Shown here one piece after another: positions 42,671 through 51,814 of a stretch of DNA of 64,000 nucleotides. Position numbers and translations under genes: made by a program. Origin of the DNA: an uncultured Porphyromonadaceae bacterium (lineage in GTDB: Bacteria > Bacteroidota > Bacteroidia > Bacteroidales > Muribaculaceae). Within the stretch, counting starts at the first letter, position 1; each line of letters begins with the position of its first letter. The notes below the pieces were generated by a model. That model was given only the letters and a program-made list of their open reading frames with translations, did not search any database and was not told where the DNA came from. The stretch is from positions 8,996-72,995 of the forward strand of contig CABTZK010000008.1 in assembly GCA_902489275.1 (NCBI GenBank). The letters run 5' to 3'.

Positions 42671-43740
42671 ATTTTTCTCGATACATATTGCTCCTAGTTC
42701 TTGCCGGATTGCTCGCTTGGGGCATCCTGTGGGCCAAGCAGAAGGCCGACCATGAAGTGTGCCGCCAAGTGCAAGTCGTGGTCGTGAACAACGACAGCGC
42801 CACCTTTGTCACCTCCAAGGGCATCCTGGAAGACCTCAAGGCGGCCCATCTCAAAATCGAGGGCTTGCCCTTGTGGCAAATCAACAGTGACCGCATCGAG
42901 CAAAAGCTCGCCCAGTCACCCTATCTTGAGAGCGTTGACTGCGTGAAGTCGCACGATGGCATCTTCGTCATCAAGGTCAAGCAGCTGGTGCCGGTGTTGC
43001 GCGTGTTCGACGGTGACCACTCCTATTATGTGAACCGCGACGGGAAGCGCATGGAGGCGCGAGTCAACTATTTTAGCGACGTGCCTATCGTGAACGGGCA
43101 TTTCACCAAGGAGTATGGCCCCGAGCGCCTGCTGCCGCTCGTCGACTACGTGAACCGCAACGCCACACTCAGTGCTATTGTCACCATGTACACTTTTCAG
43201 GACTCAGACAATATCTTTGTGGTGCCGTGCATGAGCGGCCACATTGTGAACTTGGGCAGCATCGACAATTATGAAAGCAAGTTCGACAAGCTGCTGCTCT
43301 TCTACCGCAAGGTGATGCCCGTGCGGGGCTGGGACACCTACGACACCATCTCGGTGAAGTGGAATCACCAGGTCGTGGCCACACGACGCGTGATAAAAGC
43401 AGAGGAAGTGATTGAGGCCAGTGCCAACGACGACGAGCCCGATGTCGACATCTCGGTGATTGCGGGCGATGACAACATGCCCTTGCACAATGTCGGCGGA
43501 AAGCCCAAAAAAAGCGTCCCCGCGCCCAAGCCTAAGACCACGGCAAGAAAGGCAACAGGGAAGGCTGATCCACCTCAAAAGACCACTTCAAAGAAAGAGG
43601 TGAAGAAGGAGGTAAAGAAGGAACTGAAGAAAGACACAAGCAGGAAATCGGCCTCCAAGTCCAAGCCACAGGGGAAAAACTCCGCAAAAAACAGTGAAAA
43701 AACAAAAAACAAGAGCAAAACTTCCAAGAAGTCGAAATAA
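42667..43740 (+). CDS. ftsQ: FtsQ, division protein with long lysine-rich tail
   Basis: 357 residues. The start is TTG at 42667, overlapping the murC stop. One helix (about 7-24) anchors it, followed by POTRA-like and beta domains (SKGILEDLKAAHLKIEGLP; LVPVLRVFDGDHSYYVN). Residues about 245-357 form a Lys/Ser/Pro-rich, low-complexity tail (KKEVKKEVKKELKKD) absent from most FtsQ proteins. Position between murC and ftsA supports the call. The tail should lie outside the cytoplasm, where it could touch peptidoglycan or anionic polymers; this is inference. Confidence 0.88.
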   Translation: MNFSRYILLLVLAGLLAWGILWAKQKADHEVCRQVQVVVVNNDSATFVTSKGILEDLKAAHLKIEGLPLWQINSDRIEQKLAQSPYLESVDCVKSHDGIFVIKVKQLVPVLRVFDGDHSYYVNRDGKRMEARVNYFSDVPIVNGHFTKEYGPERLLPLVDYVNRNATLSAIVTMYTFQDSDNIFVVPCMSGHIVNLGSIDNYESKFDKLLLFYRKVMPVRGWDTYDTISVKWNHQVVATRRVIKAEEVIEASANDDEPDVDISVIAGDDNMPLHNVGGKPKKSVPAPKPKTTARKATGKADPPQKTTSKKEVKKEVKKELKKDTSRKSASKSKPQGKNSAKNSEKTKNKSKTSKKSK

Positions 43741-43760
43741 TAATACTAACTTTACACGCT

Positions 43761-45080
43761 ATGGAAAGAAACCAATATGTTGTAGCGCTTGAAATTGGCA
43801 GCACAAAAATCGTTGGAGCGATTGCCGAGAAATCGGCCAACGCATACGTTGGAGTCAAATTTGTCGCCGAAGAGAAAACTCCCAATTGCGTGCGGTATGG
43901 TTGCATCCAGAATGTAGAAAACACCAAGCAGGCCATCAATCGCATCATCCGCAGCCTTGAGAAGAGCATCGATGGCCAAATCAATGATATCTACGTGGGA
44001 TTTAGCGGGCACTCGGTGCACTCCGAGGTCAGCGAGGTGAGCCGCGAGCTTGACGGGTCCAGTCCCATTACCGACATGATTATTGACCGCATCATCGAGA
44101 GCGAGACGCGAGACTCGTTCAAGTCCTATGAAATTGTCGACGTGGTGCCACGCACCTACTATATCGACGGAGACGAGACCCGCACGCCCAGTGGGCGCTA
44201 TGGCTCAAAAATCGGCATCAAGCTCAACTTGATTGTCGCCAAGCCGACGCTCAAGCTCAATCTTGACCGCGCGATGAAGGACTTGACCGCCAAGGTGAAA
44301 GGCTACTTGGTGACCCCGCTGGTGATCGGCGAGGAAATCCTCACCAACGAGGAGATGGCGCTGGGATGCATGCTTGTCGACATGGGAGCCGAAACCACCG
44401 AAGTGGTCATTTACAAAGACGGAGCGCTCGTTTATCTCACGACCCTGCCATTAGGAGGGCGCAACCTCACCCGCGACATGACCGCGGGGCTGACAATCAT
44501 GGAAGAAACGGCCGAGCGTGTGAAGAAAAGCCTCACTAATCCCCTTGACCCCACTTGTGAGGCGGTGACTATCGAGGGCGTGAACTCGCAAAACGCCTCG
44601 AAATACATCACGGCGCGCATGGGCGAAATCATTGCCAACATCAACAAGCAGCGCGAGTATGCCGGCTTGGGCATCACCGACATCAAGACGGTCGTGCTCA
44701 TTGGTGGCAGCTCCATGCTGCCAGGCATTCAGGAAATGTTTGGAAAAGTCATGAATGTGAAAGTGCGCCGCGGCGAGTGCCCCACGAACATCAACATTGA
44801 GAATCATAGCGTCAACAAACCTGAATATATCGGAATCTTCTCCTTGCTGGCCAAGGCCGCCGAGATCATTCCCGCGGGCCACAGCTGCCTGGAGCGCACC
44901 ATCTATGATGACGGCCCAGAATTTGAGGGCGGCATAGCGGCAGCCAGCCAGCCGGCGCAAGAAGAGTCTCTCACTCGTCAACAGGAGAAAAAAAGGAAAA
45001 AGGGTCGCTTTAGTGGAATCATCGACAAGTTGAGCAGCCTGCTTGATGAGAATGACGGAAACGACAAGGACGACTCGTAA
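43761..45080 (+). CDS. ftsA: FtsA, actin-like Z-ring tether
   Basis: 439 residues. The actin-fold phosphate loop EIGSTKIVGAI (about 9-19), the FtsA-specific 1C domain (about 80-165), GCMLVDMGAETTEVVIY and VLIGGSSMLPGIQEMF are all present. The C-terminus is Lys/Arg-rich (EKKRKKGRFSGIIDKLSSLL), consistent with the amphipathic membrane-binding helix near the end. It links FtsZ filaments to the inner membrane. ftsZ follows after 45 bases. Confidence 0.95.
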   Translation: MERNQYVVALEIGSTKIVGAIAEKSANAYVGVKFVAEEKTPNCVRYGCIQNVENTKQAINRIIRSLEKSIDGQINDIYVGFSGHSVHSEVSEVSRELDGSSPITDMIIDRIIESETRDSFKSYEIVDVVPRTYYIDGDETRTPSGRYGSKIGIKLNLIVAKPTLKLNLDRAMKDLTAKVKGYLVTPLVIGEEILTNEEMALGCMLVDMGAETTEVVIYKDGALVYLTTLPLGGRNLTRDMTAGLTIMEETAERVKKSLTNPLDPTCEAVTIEGVNSQNASKYITARMGEIIANINKQREYAGLGITDIKTVVLIGGSSMLPGIQEMFGKVMNVKVRRGECPTNINIENHSVNKPEYIGIFSLLAKAAEIIPAGHSCLERTIYDDGPEFEGGIAAASQPAQEESLTRQQEKKRKKGRFSGIIDKLSSLLDENDGNDKDDS

Positions 45081-45125
45081 AAATCAACACAAGCCCTAAT
45101 CAATTCACCAGCAAAAAATCCAATT

Positions 45126-46490
45126 ATGGCAGACAATAAAAATATATTTGATAGCATCGACGAGGGTTCGTCGGATTTCAGCATGGACAACAAAAAGTCC
45201 CCCATCATCAAGGTTGTCGGTGTGGGCGGTGGCGGCAACAATGCCATCAACCACATGTATGCCCAAAATATTGACGGTGTTTCGTTTGTTGTCATCAACA
45301 CCGACCGTCAGGCCCTAAGCAGCTCGCCAGTGCCCAACCGCTTGCTCATAGGCCCAGAGACCACCAAGGGACTCGGGGCCGGCAATGACCCCGAGGTGGC
45401 CAAGGCCGCTGCCGAGGAGAGCGCCGACAACATCGCGCACCTGTTCGACGACGAGACCAAGATGGTGTTTATCACTGCTGGCATGGGTGGCGGCACGGGT
45501 ACCGGCGCAGCGCCTGTGGTGGCGCGCATCGCCCGCGACAAGGGCATCCTCACGATTGGCATCGTGACCATCCCCTTTGTGTTTGAGGGTCAAAAGAAAA
45601 TCCTCAAGGCGCTCAATGGCGCCGAGGAGATGCAAAACTACGTCGACGCGCTGCTCATCATCAACAACGAGCGCCTCACCGAAATCTACCCTGACCTCAA
45701 CTTTATCAACGCCTTTGGCAAGGCCGACGACACCTTGAGCGTGGCCGCCCGGAGCATCAGTGACCTGATTATCACCCGAGGCAAGATTAACCTCGACTTC
45801 AACGACGTGAACACCACGCTGCGCGATGGCGGTGTGGCCATCATCAGCAGTGGCTTTGGCGAGGGCGAACACCGCGTGACCAAGGCCATCGAGGACGCGC
45901 TTGAGTCGCCGCTGCTCAAAAACCGCGACGTGTCGAGCTCCAAGAAGATTTTGATGAACTTCTACTTCTCGCCCAAGTCTCACAATCCATTCAAGATGGA
46001 AGAAGTGAACGAGATGCGCCAGTTCATGACCAACTTCAGCAACGATGTCGACGTGATATGGGGCGCGGCATTTGACGACACGCTTGAGGACAAAATCAAA
46101 ATCACCATTCTCGCTGCTGGCTTCGACGTGTCGCTTGAAGGCGATGCGCCTCCTGCCACAGTCAAGACGGGCAAGGCGGCTTCTAATGCCACCGTTGCCG
46201 CCGACAAGGCTCGGCTCATTCAGGAGTACGGCGACAAAATCACCCAAGACGACCTCAACAAGGCCGAGGCGCGCTACTTGGTGCTCCGCCCCGAGGATAT
46301 TGACAATGACGACATCATCGACTTGCTGGAGAAGACCCCGACGTTCAACCGCGACCCGAGATTCAAGTCGCTCGTGCGCGAAAAGCAGATGGCAACGGGC
46401 AGCCGAAGCCACGAGACCACGGCATCGAGCGGAGCGCCCAAGAAAACTGCCGGGGGCGGCACAACGGGCATCATTTCCTTTGGTGCTTAA
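45126..46490 (+). CDS. ftsZ: FtsZ, tubulin-like division GTPase
   Basis: 454 residues. The tubulin signature is GMGGGTGTGAAPV (about residue 119). The N-terminal GVGGGGNNAINHM and the T7 loop region NLDFNDVNTTL are intact. The C-terminal linker is long, and the end (GGGTTGIISFGA) is not the usual E. coli-type conserved tail. It polymerises into the Z-ring that places the septum and is the last gene of the dcw run before serS. Confidence 0.97.
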   Translation: MADNKNIFDSIDEGSSDFSMDNKKSPIIKVVGVGGGGNNAINHMYAQNIDGVSFVVINTDRQALSSSPVPNRLLIGPETTKGLGAGNDPEVAKAAAEESADNIAHLFDDETKMVFITAGMGGGTGTGAAPVVARIARDKGILTIGIVTIPFVFEGQKKILKALNGAEEMQNYVDALLIINNERLTEIYPDLNFINAFGKADDTLSVAARSISDLIITRGKINLDFNDVNTTLRDGGVAIISSGFGEGEHRVTKAIEDALESPLLKNRDVSSSKKILMNFYFSPKSHNPFKMEEVNEMRQFMTNFSNDVDVIWGAAFDDTLEDKIKITILAAGFDVSLEGDAPPATVKTGKAASNATVAADKARLIQEYGDKITQDDLNKAEARYLVLRPEDIDNDDIIDLLEKTPTFNRDPRFKSLVREKQMATGSRSHETTASSGAPKKTAGGGTTGIISFGA

Positions 46491-46523
46491 ACTGCAAAAA
46501 GACTGATTAATCACAGAGTTATT

Positions 46524-47795
46524 ATGTTAACACTACAACTTATCAACGAGAATCCAGAGGACGTGATCCGCCGCCTTGCCGTGAAGCAATTCGACGGCCG
46601 CGAGCCCATCATGCGCATCGTGGAGCTGGACAAGCAGCGCCGCGAGCATCAAAAGCAGCGTGACGACAATGCCGCGCAGCTCAACAAGATGGCTGCCCAG
46701 ATTGGCGCCCTCATGAGGCAAGGGAAGAAAGACGAGGCACAGACTGCCAAAAAGGCTGTGGCTGACCTGAAGGCCGCCAACAAGGGAATTGACGATAGCC
46801 TGACCGACATCGAGGGGCAAATCAAGGAAATCCTGCTCTCGGTGCCCAACGTGCCCTATAAGGATGTGCCAGAGGGCAAGTCGAGTGCCGACAATGTGGT
46901 GGAGAAGGAGGGCGGCCGCAAGCCCGAGTTGCCCGATAACGCTCTTCCGCACTGGGAGCTTGCCAAAAAATATCATATCATCGACTTTGACTTGGGCGTG
47001 AAAATCACGGGTGCGGGTTTCCCGGTCTACATCGGCAAGGGCGCTCGCCTGCAACGCGCGCTCATCCAATTCTTTCTTGATGAGGCTGGAAAAGCGGGCT
47101 ATACCGAGGTGGAGCCGCCGCTCGTAGTGAATGCCGACTCGGGCACGGGCACAGGCCAGTTGCCCGACAAGGAGGGGCAGATGTATCATTGCCAGGTTGA
47201 TGATTTCTACTTGATTCCAACGGCCGAGGTTCCTGTGACCAACCTCTATCGTGATGTGATTATCCCCCAGGACGAGCTTCCCAAGAAAAACTGCGCCTAC
47301 AGCGCATGCTTCCGCCGCGAGGCGGGCAGTTATGGCAAGGACGTGCGCGGCCTTAACCGCTTGCACCAGTTCGACAAGGTTGAAATCGTGCGCATCGAGA
47401 AACCCGAGAACAGTTATGCGGCGCTTGAGGAAATGAAAGCCCACGTGCAAGGCTTGCTGGAGAAATTGGGCTTGCCTTGGCACATTTTGCGCCTGTGTGG
47501 CGGCGACACCAGTTTCACGAGCGCCATCACTTTTGACTTTGAGGTGTGGTCGGGAGCCCAGCAGCGCTGGTTAGAGGTGAGCTCGGTTTCCAACTTTGAG
47601 ACCTATCAGGCCAATCGGCTCAAATGCCGGTACCGTGGCGACGACAAGAAAACGCACCTGTGCCACACGCTCAATGGCTCGGCGCTCGCCCTGCCGCGCA
47701 TCGTGGCCGCCTTGCTTGAAAACAATCAGACCCCCCAAGGCATCACCGTGCCGGAGTGCTTGCAAAAATATTGCGGTTTTAGCATCATTGATTGA
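46524..47795 (+). CDS. serS: Seryl-tRNA synthetase
   Basis: 423 residues, usual length. The N-terminal coiled-coil tRNA-binding arm (about 30-100) is followed by the class II catalytic core: motif 2 in ACFRREAGSYGKDVRGLNRLHQF is clear, and motif 3 in LNGSALALPRIVAALLENNQ. It charges tRNA-Ser and tRNA-Sec in the cytosol. It lies 33 bases after ftsZ with no obvious promoter and may share its transcript. A long hairpin follows. Confidence 0.97.
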   Translation: MLTLQLINENPEDVIRRLAVKQFDGREPIMRIVELDKQRREHQKQRDDNAAQLNKMAAQIGALMRQGKKDEAQTAKKAVADLKAANKGIDDSLTDIEGQIKEILLSVPNVPYKDVPEGKSSADNVVEKEGGRKPELPDNALPHWELAKKYHIIDFDLGVKITGAGFPVYIGKGARLQRALIQFFLDEAGKAGYTEVEPPLVVNADSGTGTGQLPDKEGQMYHCQVDDFYLIPTAEVPVTNLYRDVIIPQDELPKKNCAYSACFRREAGSYGKDVRGLNRLHQFDKVEIVRIEKPENSYAALEEMKAHVQGLLEKLGLPWHILRLCGGDTSFTSAITFDFEVWSGAQQRWLEVSSVSNFETYQANRLKCRYRGDDKKTHLCHTLNGSALALPRIVAALLENNQTPQGITVPECLQKYCGFSIID

Positions 47796-47810
47796 TGCGC
47801 CGATCAAGAA

Positions 47811-47854
47811 GATAGTGGAGGGCGTGCCAAAAAATTGGCGCGCCCTCCACTATC
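47811..47854. terminator. Long hairpin between convergent serS and minus-strand operon
   Basis: An 18-base stem with one T-G pair, arms starting GATAGTGGAGGGCG and ending CGCCCTCCACTATC, with an 8-base AT loop. It starts 15 bases after serS and could serve both directions, though there is no T run. Confidence 0.7.
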
Positions 47855-47890
47855 TCCGCTCATTCGGCACCGTTGCCTTCTGTCAGGCTG

Positions 47891-48205
47891 CTACATTTCG
47901 CCCACAAAATCATGGATAGCTTGCCAAAGAAGTAGAATAGTGACGACTATCAGGACAACAAAATACACAATGTCACGAACCGTGATGACTTCAAGGTCGG
48001 ATTTCCAGAGCAATCCATACCAGCAAGCTGCAATCACAAGCATCGCCAGCACATAGAGCAGCACCGGCAGCCAGCGATAGCCGTGAGGCGGCTTCTCGGG
48101 CAGGCGATGGAGCACGCGTGGGGTGAACCACTCGTTTTCGGTTTCCTGGAAACTGCTGTGCTGGAGTAGTCGTGACAGTTTTTGATCTTCTTCAGTCCTT
48201 TTCAT
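47891..48205 (-). CDS. Small two-helix membrane protein downstream of an ECF sigma factor
   Basis: 104 residues: a hydrophilic N-terminal half with the segment NEWFTPRVLHRLPEKPPHGYRW, then two membrane helices (about 46-66 and 77-97). It starts 3 bases after the sigma gene stop, so the two are translationally linked. Bacteroidetes often place such short proteins after ECF sigma genes. A role as membrane-bound partner or anti-sigma factor is an inference from position; no anti-sigma domain can be recognised. Confidence 0.7.
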   Translation of the reverse strand: MKRTEEDQKLSRLLQHSSFQETENEWFTPRVLHRLPEKPPHGYRWLPVLLYVLAMLVIAACWYGLLWKSDLEVITVRDIVYFVVLIVVTILLLWQAIHDFVGEM

Positions 48206-48208
48206 GAT

Positions 48209-48760
48209 TCATATCACGTTAAAGTTGTTTTCAAACTGGATGACTTGGCTCATCTTCCCTTTAGCCCGGTGAAGGCTCGACTTTATTGTGCCCTCGGGCA
48301 GTTGCATGACCGTTGCAATTTTCTTGATGGACAAGTCTTCGATATAGAACAGCGTGACGGCTGTTCGCTCAATATCGTTCAGGCTGCGCATGGCTGCCCT
48401 CACGGTGAGTTGTGCCTCGGTGGCGTCGGCGCTGGCTGTCGTGGAGTCGCCTTGCGACTCATGGTCGTCCAACCGCTGCTCGTGTCGCTTGCGCGCCTCG
48501 TTGTAGAACTCGTTGTAGGCGATGCGGTAAAGCCAAGTGCCAAAACTTGAGACTCCCCGAAAGGCGCGGATGTTGAGGTAGGCCTTGATAAATGTCTCCT
48601 GAGCCAGGTCGTCGGCCAGGTAGACATCACCCATGGTGAGGTTCATGAGAAACCTGCGCAAGCGCGGCTGATAGGCCTCGACGAGTTGCCCGAATGCGCG
48701 CCGGTTGTCGACCAGCGCGCATTGCGATAGCAGCTTCAGCTCTTCAAGTTTGCTCAGCAT
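48209..48760 (-). CDS. ECF-type RNA polymerase sigma factor
   Basis: 183 residues. Region 2 (YQPRLRRFLMNLTMGDVYLADDLAQETFIKAYLNI, in parts) carries the conserved DDLAQETF core-binding segment. Region 4 is a helix-turn-helix (IEDLSIKKIATVMQLPEGTIKSSLHRAK). An extra Ser/Asp-rich linker around residues 98-118 separates them. It directs RNA polymerase to a set of promoters not identifiable here. It is flanked upstream by a membrane protein gene and downstream by the small two-helix protein; all three are on the minus strand and close-spaced, suggesting one operon. Confidence 0.93.
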   Translation of the reverse strand: MLSKLEELKLLSQCALVDNRRAFGQLVEAYQPRLRRFLMNLTMGDVYLADDLAQETFIKAYLNIRAFRGVSSFGTWLYRIAYNEFYNEARKRHEQRLDDHESQGDSTTASADATEAQLTVRAAMRSLNDIERTAVTLFYIEDLSIKKIATVMQLPEGTIKSSLHRAKGKMSQVIQFENNFNVI

Positions 48761-48787
48761 CGTGACTTGGACTTTAGGGCTTGAACC

Positions 48788-49657
48788 TTATCTCTCTTGC
48801 GCGTCGTTGCCCTTGTTAAACACTGGGGGTTGCGTGGGCGGTGTGGGTTGCTGGTTCTCAGACTGTTGGCTGGTGGCTGCCGCTTGCGTTTGACAGCGCT
48901 GCTGCGCAATCCACTGCTTTTGGCTCTGATAGGTCGTGAATGCTTTGGCAAGGCCAATGAGCAGCACAATCGACATGAGCATCGACACTTCGGGCGACCC
49001 GGCAGTGAAGAAGAACAGCATGCCACCGATGCCGGTCGCTATCAAGACGATACTCTTGTTGAAGGCGTTCCAGTTGAGTTGGTTCTTGATGCTGTTAAAG
49101 TCGATAGGGGTCCCTGCGGGCAGCGGCTGGCCACTGGGGGGGAAAGGTTGAGTGTTGAGTGTGGCATCGATTGGTGGCTGCTGGGGCGCGGCTGGGCGCT
49201 GGTCGGGTGGCGATGCCAAAGGGCTGCCTGGGAGGGGATAGTTGTTCTCAATGGCTTTCTCCATCATGCGGTATTTCGCTTTGCGGTGCAGATAATAGAA
49301 CAGCAGCGAAATGAAGCAAATGGCCACGCATCCCCACGTGATATAGGTAATGATGTTCTCGACCATGAGCTGTGTCCGTTGCCGGTCCTCGTTCCAATTC
49401 ATTTCTCGCAGCTTCTCCATCTCTGAAGCCGACTCGTCGCTTAGCTCGTCCTCACTTACGGCTTTGCCAAGTACCGTGTCGTCGAGAGCGCTGGTAATAC
49501 CGTTGATGATTTTGCCCACGGAGCCCACGATGCGCGTCGTGTCGCCGTCTTCAACGACCGTCATAGTGTCGCCCTTGCTGGCGATGCTCACGCCACTGGC
49601 AAAGGCCATGTTGAGGCTTAGCAGGGCGATGGATAGTAAAAGAAAAATTTTTTTCAT
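48788..49657 (-). CDS. Exported-leader membrane protein, DUF6249-like
   Basis: 289 residues from ATG at 49657; the frame extends upstream, but that part has no signal. A signal peptide (about 1-20) precedes an acidic extracytoplasmic part. A helix follows at about 108-128, then a Pro/Gln-rich hydrophilic stretch (about 145-195), two further helices (about 205-245), and a Gln/Pro-rich tail. This layout resembles Bacteroidetes DUF6249 proteins as I recall. Function unknown. It lies 27 bases before the ECF sigma gene, so it may belong to the same regulatory unit. Confidence 0.65.
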   Translation of the reverse strand: MKKIFLLLSIALLSLNMAFASGVSIASKGDTMTVVEDGDTTRIVGSVGKIINGITSALDDTVLGKAVSEDELSDESASEMEKLREMNWNEDRQRTQLMVENIITYITWGCVAICFISLLFYYLHRKAKYRMMEKAIENNYPLPGSPLASPPDQRPAAPQQPPIDATLNTQPFPPSGQPLPAGTPIDFNSIKNQLNWNAFNKSIVLIATGIGGMLFFFTAGSPEVSMLMSIVLLIGLAKAFTTYQSQKQWIAQQRCQTQAAATSQQSENQQPTPPTQPPVFNKGNDAQER

Positions 49658-49779
49658 ATTGATGAGTTTTTGGTAGTCAAGGAAAAAGTGGCCGTGTCGC
49701 AGCCCCTCGTTTTCATGCATTAGATGCGCCGAGCGTGCAAAAAGGTTGCATGCCGCGGCATTTTTTTTGATTTTTCCTG

Positions 49780-50247
49780 CTACTCTTCCACATCGCAGCG
49801 CCGGAATCCCACTTCCCTGGCCTTTTCCTGGCTCATCATGAAGTAGGTGACCTCGGCCTCGTCGCAAAGCTCACCTTTGGAGTTGAACACCTCGGCATGC
49901 ATCGAGAGCAGGTTGTGCACTTGCTTGACAGCGCGTGCCCGAATGGTGATTTGCGGGTCGTGGCTCGAAACAGCCTTGCGGAATTTCACATTCAGGCTGG
50001 TGGTGAAGCCGTAGGTTTGCATTTTGCGATTCACGACCCAGGCGCACACGTCGTCGATGAGCGTTGAGATGATGCCGCCATGCAGCGTGTCTTTCCAGCC
50101 CTCGTAGTTTTTTTGGGGCTTCCAGAAGCTCACAATGTCCTCGCCGTCCTCGTAGAACTCCATGTGCAGCCCGATGGGGTTGGTGGTAGAGCATGCAAAA
50201 CAGTTGAATTCGGGAATTTCTCTCCAAGCGTTAATTATTTTTTTCAT
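49780..50247 (-). CDS. PaaI/YbgC-like hotdog-fold thioesterase
   Basis: 155 residues with the hotdog fold pattern. The active-site helix segment is WKDTLHGGIISTLIDDVCAW, where HGG and the following Asp are typical of PaaI-type acyl-CoA thioesterases. A Cys pair at the N-terminus (FNCFACS, then TTNPIGLHMEF) recalls a common Bacteroidetes form. It is cytoplasmic, with unknown acyl substrate. It lies 63 bases downstream of the alaX-like gene on the same strand. Confidence 0.82.
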   Translation of the reverse strand: MKKIINAWREIPEFNCFACSTTNPIGLHMEFYEDGEDIVSFWKPQKNYEGWKDTLHGGIISTLIDDVCAWVVNRKMQTYGFTTSLNVKFRKAVSSHDPQITIRARAVKQVHNLLSMHAEVFNSKGELCDEAEVTYFMMSQEKAREVGFRRCDVEE

Positions 50248-50310
50248 TGTTTTTCAGTTTTATTTTAGCGTAAATCGAGGTGATGCGCGCTGCCCGCTGC
50301 CCGCTGCCGG

Positions 50311-50778
50311 TTAGCCAAGACGGAAAACGATGCGAAGCTTGCCCTCCTGGTAGCGAGTGCTCGTGATGCGGAAATGCCCAATCTGTGCCGTGTGTTCCAC
50401 ATGAGTGCCCGCGCACAGGCATTCGTCATAGTCGCCCACCTTGACGATGCGCACAGTGTCGGTAGCGCCATCGGGCAGGCGCTTGAGGTCAAAGCGGCTT
50501 GCGGCCTCGCTCTGCCGCACGAACTCAAAGGTGACCGGGACATCGGCTGCAATCACCTCGTTAACCTTGGCTTCGATCGCTTGGGTCTCGCTGTCGGTCA
50601 ATGGGCGGGGAAAGGCATAGTCCAGTTTCGACTTGGTGCGCTCGACATGCGCGTTGACGTGCCGCCCGCAGCCGAACATCTTGACCATGGTTGCGTTGAG
50701 GATGTGCTCGGCCGTGTGCATGGGCGGGTATTCCTCCTTGTGGTGCTCGTTTAGCACAGGTTGATGGGTCGTATTCAT
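50311..50778 (-). CDS. AlaX-like trans-editing alanyl-tRNA deacylase
   Basis: 155 residues comprising only the SAD/editing domain of alanyl- and threonyl-tRNA synthetases. Zinc ligands are visible as HTAEH (about residues 21-25) and CAGTH (about 121-125). Stand-alone versions remove Ser or Gly mis-charged on tRNA-Ala. Its ATG overlaps the lgt stop by four bases (ATGA), so it is coupled to lgt. The functional reason for the pairing is unclear. Confidence 0.85.
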   Translation of the reverse strand: MNTTHQPVLNEHHKEEYPPMHTAEHILNATMVKMFGCGRHVNAHVERTKSKLDYAFPRPLTDSETQAIEAKVNEVIAADVPVTFEFVRQSEAASRFDLKRLPDGATDTVRIVKVGDYDECLCAGTHVEHTAQIGHFRITSTRYQEGKLRIVFRLG

Positions 50779-51644
50779 TTTTTTTCGTCAGGAAACTTGT
50801 TGGGAAATTCCAACTTCACGCGTGGGCGGCGATAGGCACGCGCAATGAGCCAAATGCCCATCACGATAAAGGGGATGGAGAGCAGTTGCCCCATGTTCAG
50901 GCCGCAAGCGTCGCGCAGCCCCAATTCCCAGGGCTCTTGCACATTCTTGAGGTACTCGATGCAGAACCTCGACACGAAGATGCCGGTCATGAACACGCCA
51001 AAGATGAGCCCCTCGCGCTCCTGGTCATTGCGTTTCCAGTACATCCACATCACGATGCCAAACACTAAGAAGTAGCACAACGCCTCGTAGAGCTGCGTGG
51101 GATGGCATGGCGCCGTGAAAACGGGGTTGCCGCCTTGTATCCACTGGTCCACATTCTTCACGAAGCAGAAACCCCAGGGCTGGCTCGTGGGGCCGCCGTA
51201 GATCTCGTGATTGAACAAGTTGCCCAAGCGAATGAGGGCTGCCGCGAGACCCACAGGCACCACTAAGCGGTCGAGTGTCCACAGCATGGGCTTCTTGGTG
51301 ACCCACTTGGAGTAGAGCCAAATGGCAATGATGATGCCCAGCACACCCCCATGGCTCGCAAGGCCACCTTTCCAAATCTTGGGGATTTCCCCGAGGTGGC
51401 GACTATAGAAGTCCCAATCATAGAAGAACACGTGACCCAGCCGCGCGCCCACTACCGTGGCGATAATCACGTAGAAGAAAAGCTGGGCAACCCACGACTC
51501 GCGCGCGCCCTCGTGACGGAAAGCGCGCCATACCACCTCGTAGCCCAACCAAAAAGCAATGGCAAACATCAGCCCATACCAGCGCACGGTGATGAAGCCG
51601 TCATATAAATTAGGGCTTGTGGCCCAAGTAATGTAATCAAGCAT
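50775..51644 (-). CDS. lgt: Prolipoprotein diacylglyceryl transferase
   Basis: 289-residue inner-membrane enzyme with about seven helices. The Lgt signature is LIRLGNLFNHEIYGGPTS (about residues 133-150), and RWYGLMFAIAFWLGYE and GGLASHGGVLG are further family motifs. It transfers diacylglycerol to the lipobox Cys of lipoproteins such as the two encoded here. It is the first gene of the minus-strand lgt operon; a likely -7 box (TACCTTTG, minus 51781-51788) lies upstream. Confidence 0.96.
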   Translation of the reverse strand: MLDYITWATSPNLYDGFITVRWYGLMFAIAFWLGYEVVWRAFRHEGARESWVAQLFFYVIIATVVGARLGHVFFYDWDFYSRHLGEIPKIWKGGLASHGGVLGIIIAIWLYSKWVTKKPMLWTLDRLVVPVGLAAALIRLGNLFNHEIYGGPTSQPWGFCFVKNVDQWIQGGNPVFTAPCHPTQLYEALCYFLVFGIVMWMYWKRNDQEREGLIFGVFMTGIFVSRFCIEYLKNVQEPWELGLRDACGLNMGQLLSIPFIVMGIWLIARAYRRPRVKLEFPNKFPDEKK

Positions 51645-51749
51645 TTTTCAAACAACAAATTACAAGCGACTAAAGGAATGGCTTCTTGACAAAAAACTCA
51701 CCTGAGCCTTGATGGTGAGCAAGAAGAATTCTGCCGCGCGCCAAGGAGA

Positions 51750-51780
51750 CCTCGGTATCGAGTCTTTTGCAATACCGAGG
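51750..51780 (-). terminator. Hairpin between the secreted-protein gene and lgt
   Basis: CCTCGGTAT and ATACCGAGG (9 bases, perfect) around a 13-base loop, 35 bases past the stop of the upstream minus-strand gene. It directly abuts the likely lgt -7 box (51781-51788), so it could also sit near the 5' end of the lgt transcript. Confidence 0.55.
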
Positions 51781-51814
51781 CAAAGGTAATGAATTTCTTG
51801 TAGAATGTGAAATT

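Noticed and set aside
45315..46514. Minus-strand open frame (399 codons) opposite ftsZ
   Set aside because: Same reasoning; ftsZ is unmistakable on the plus strand.
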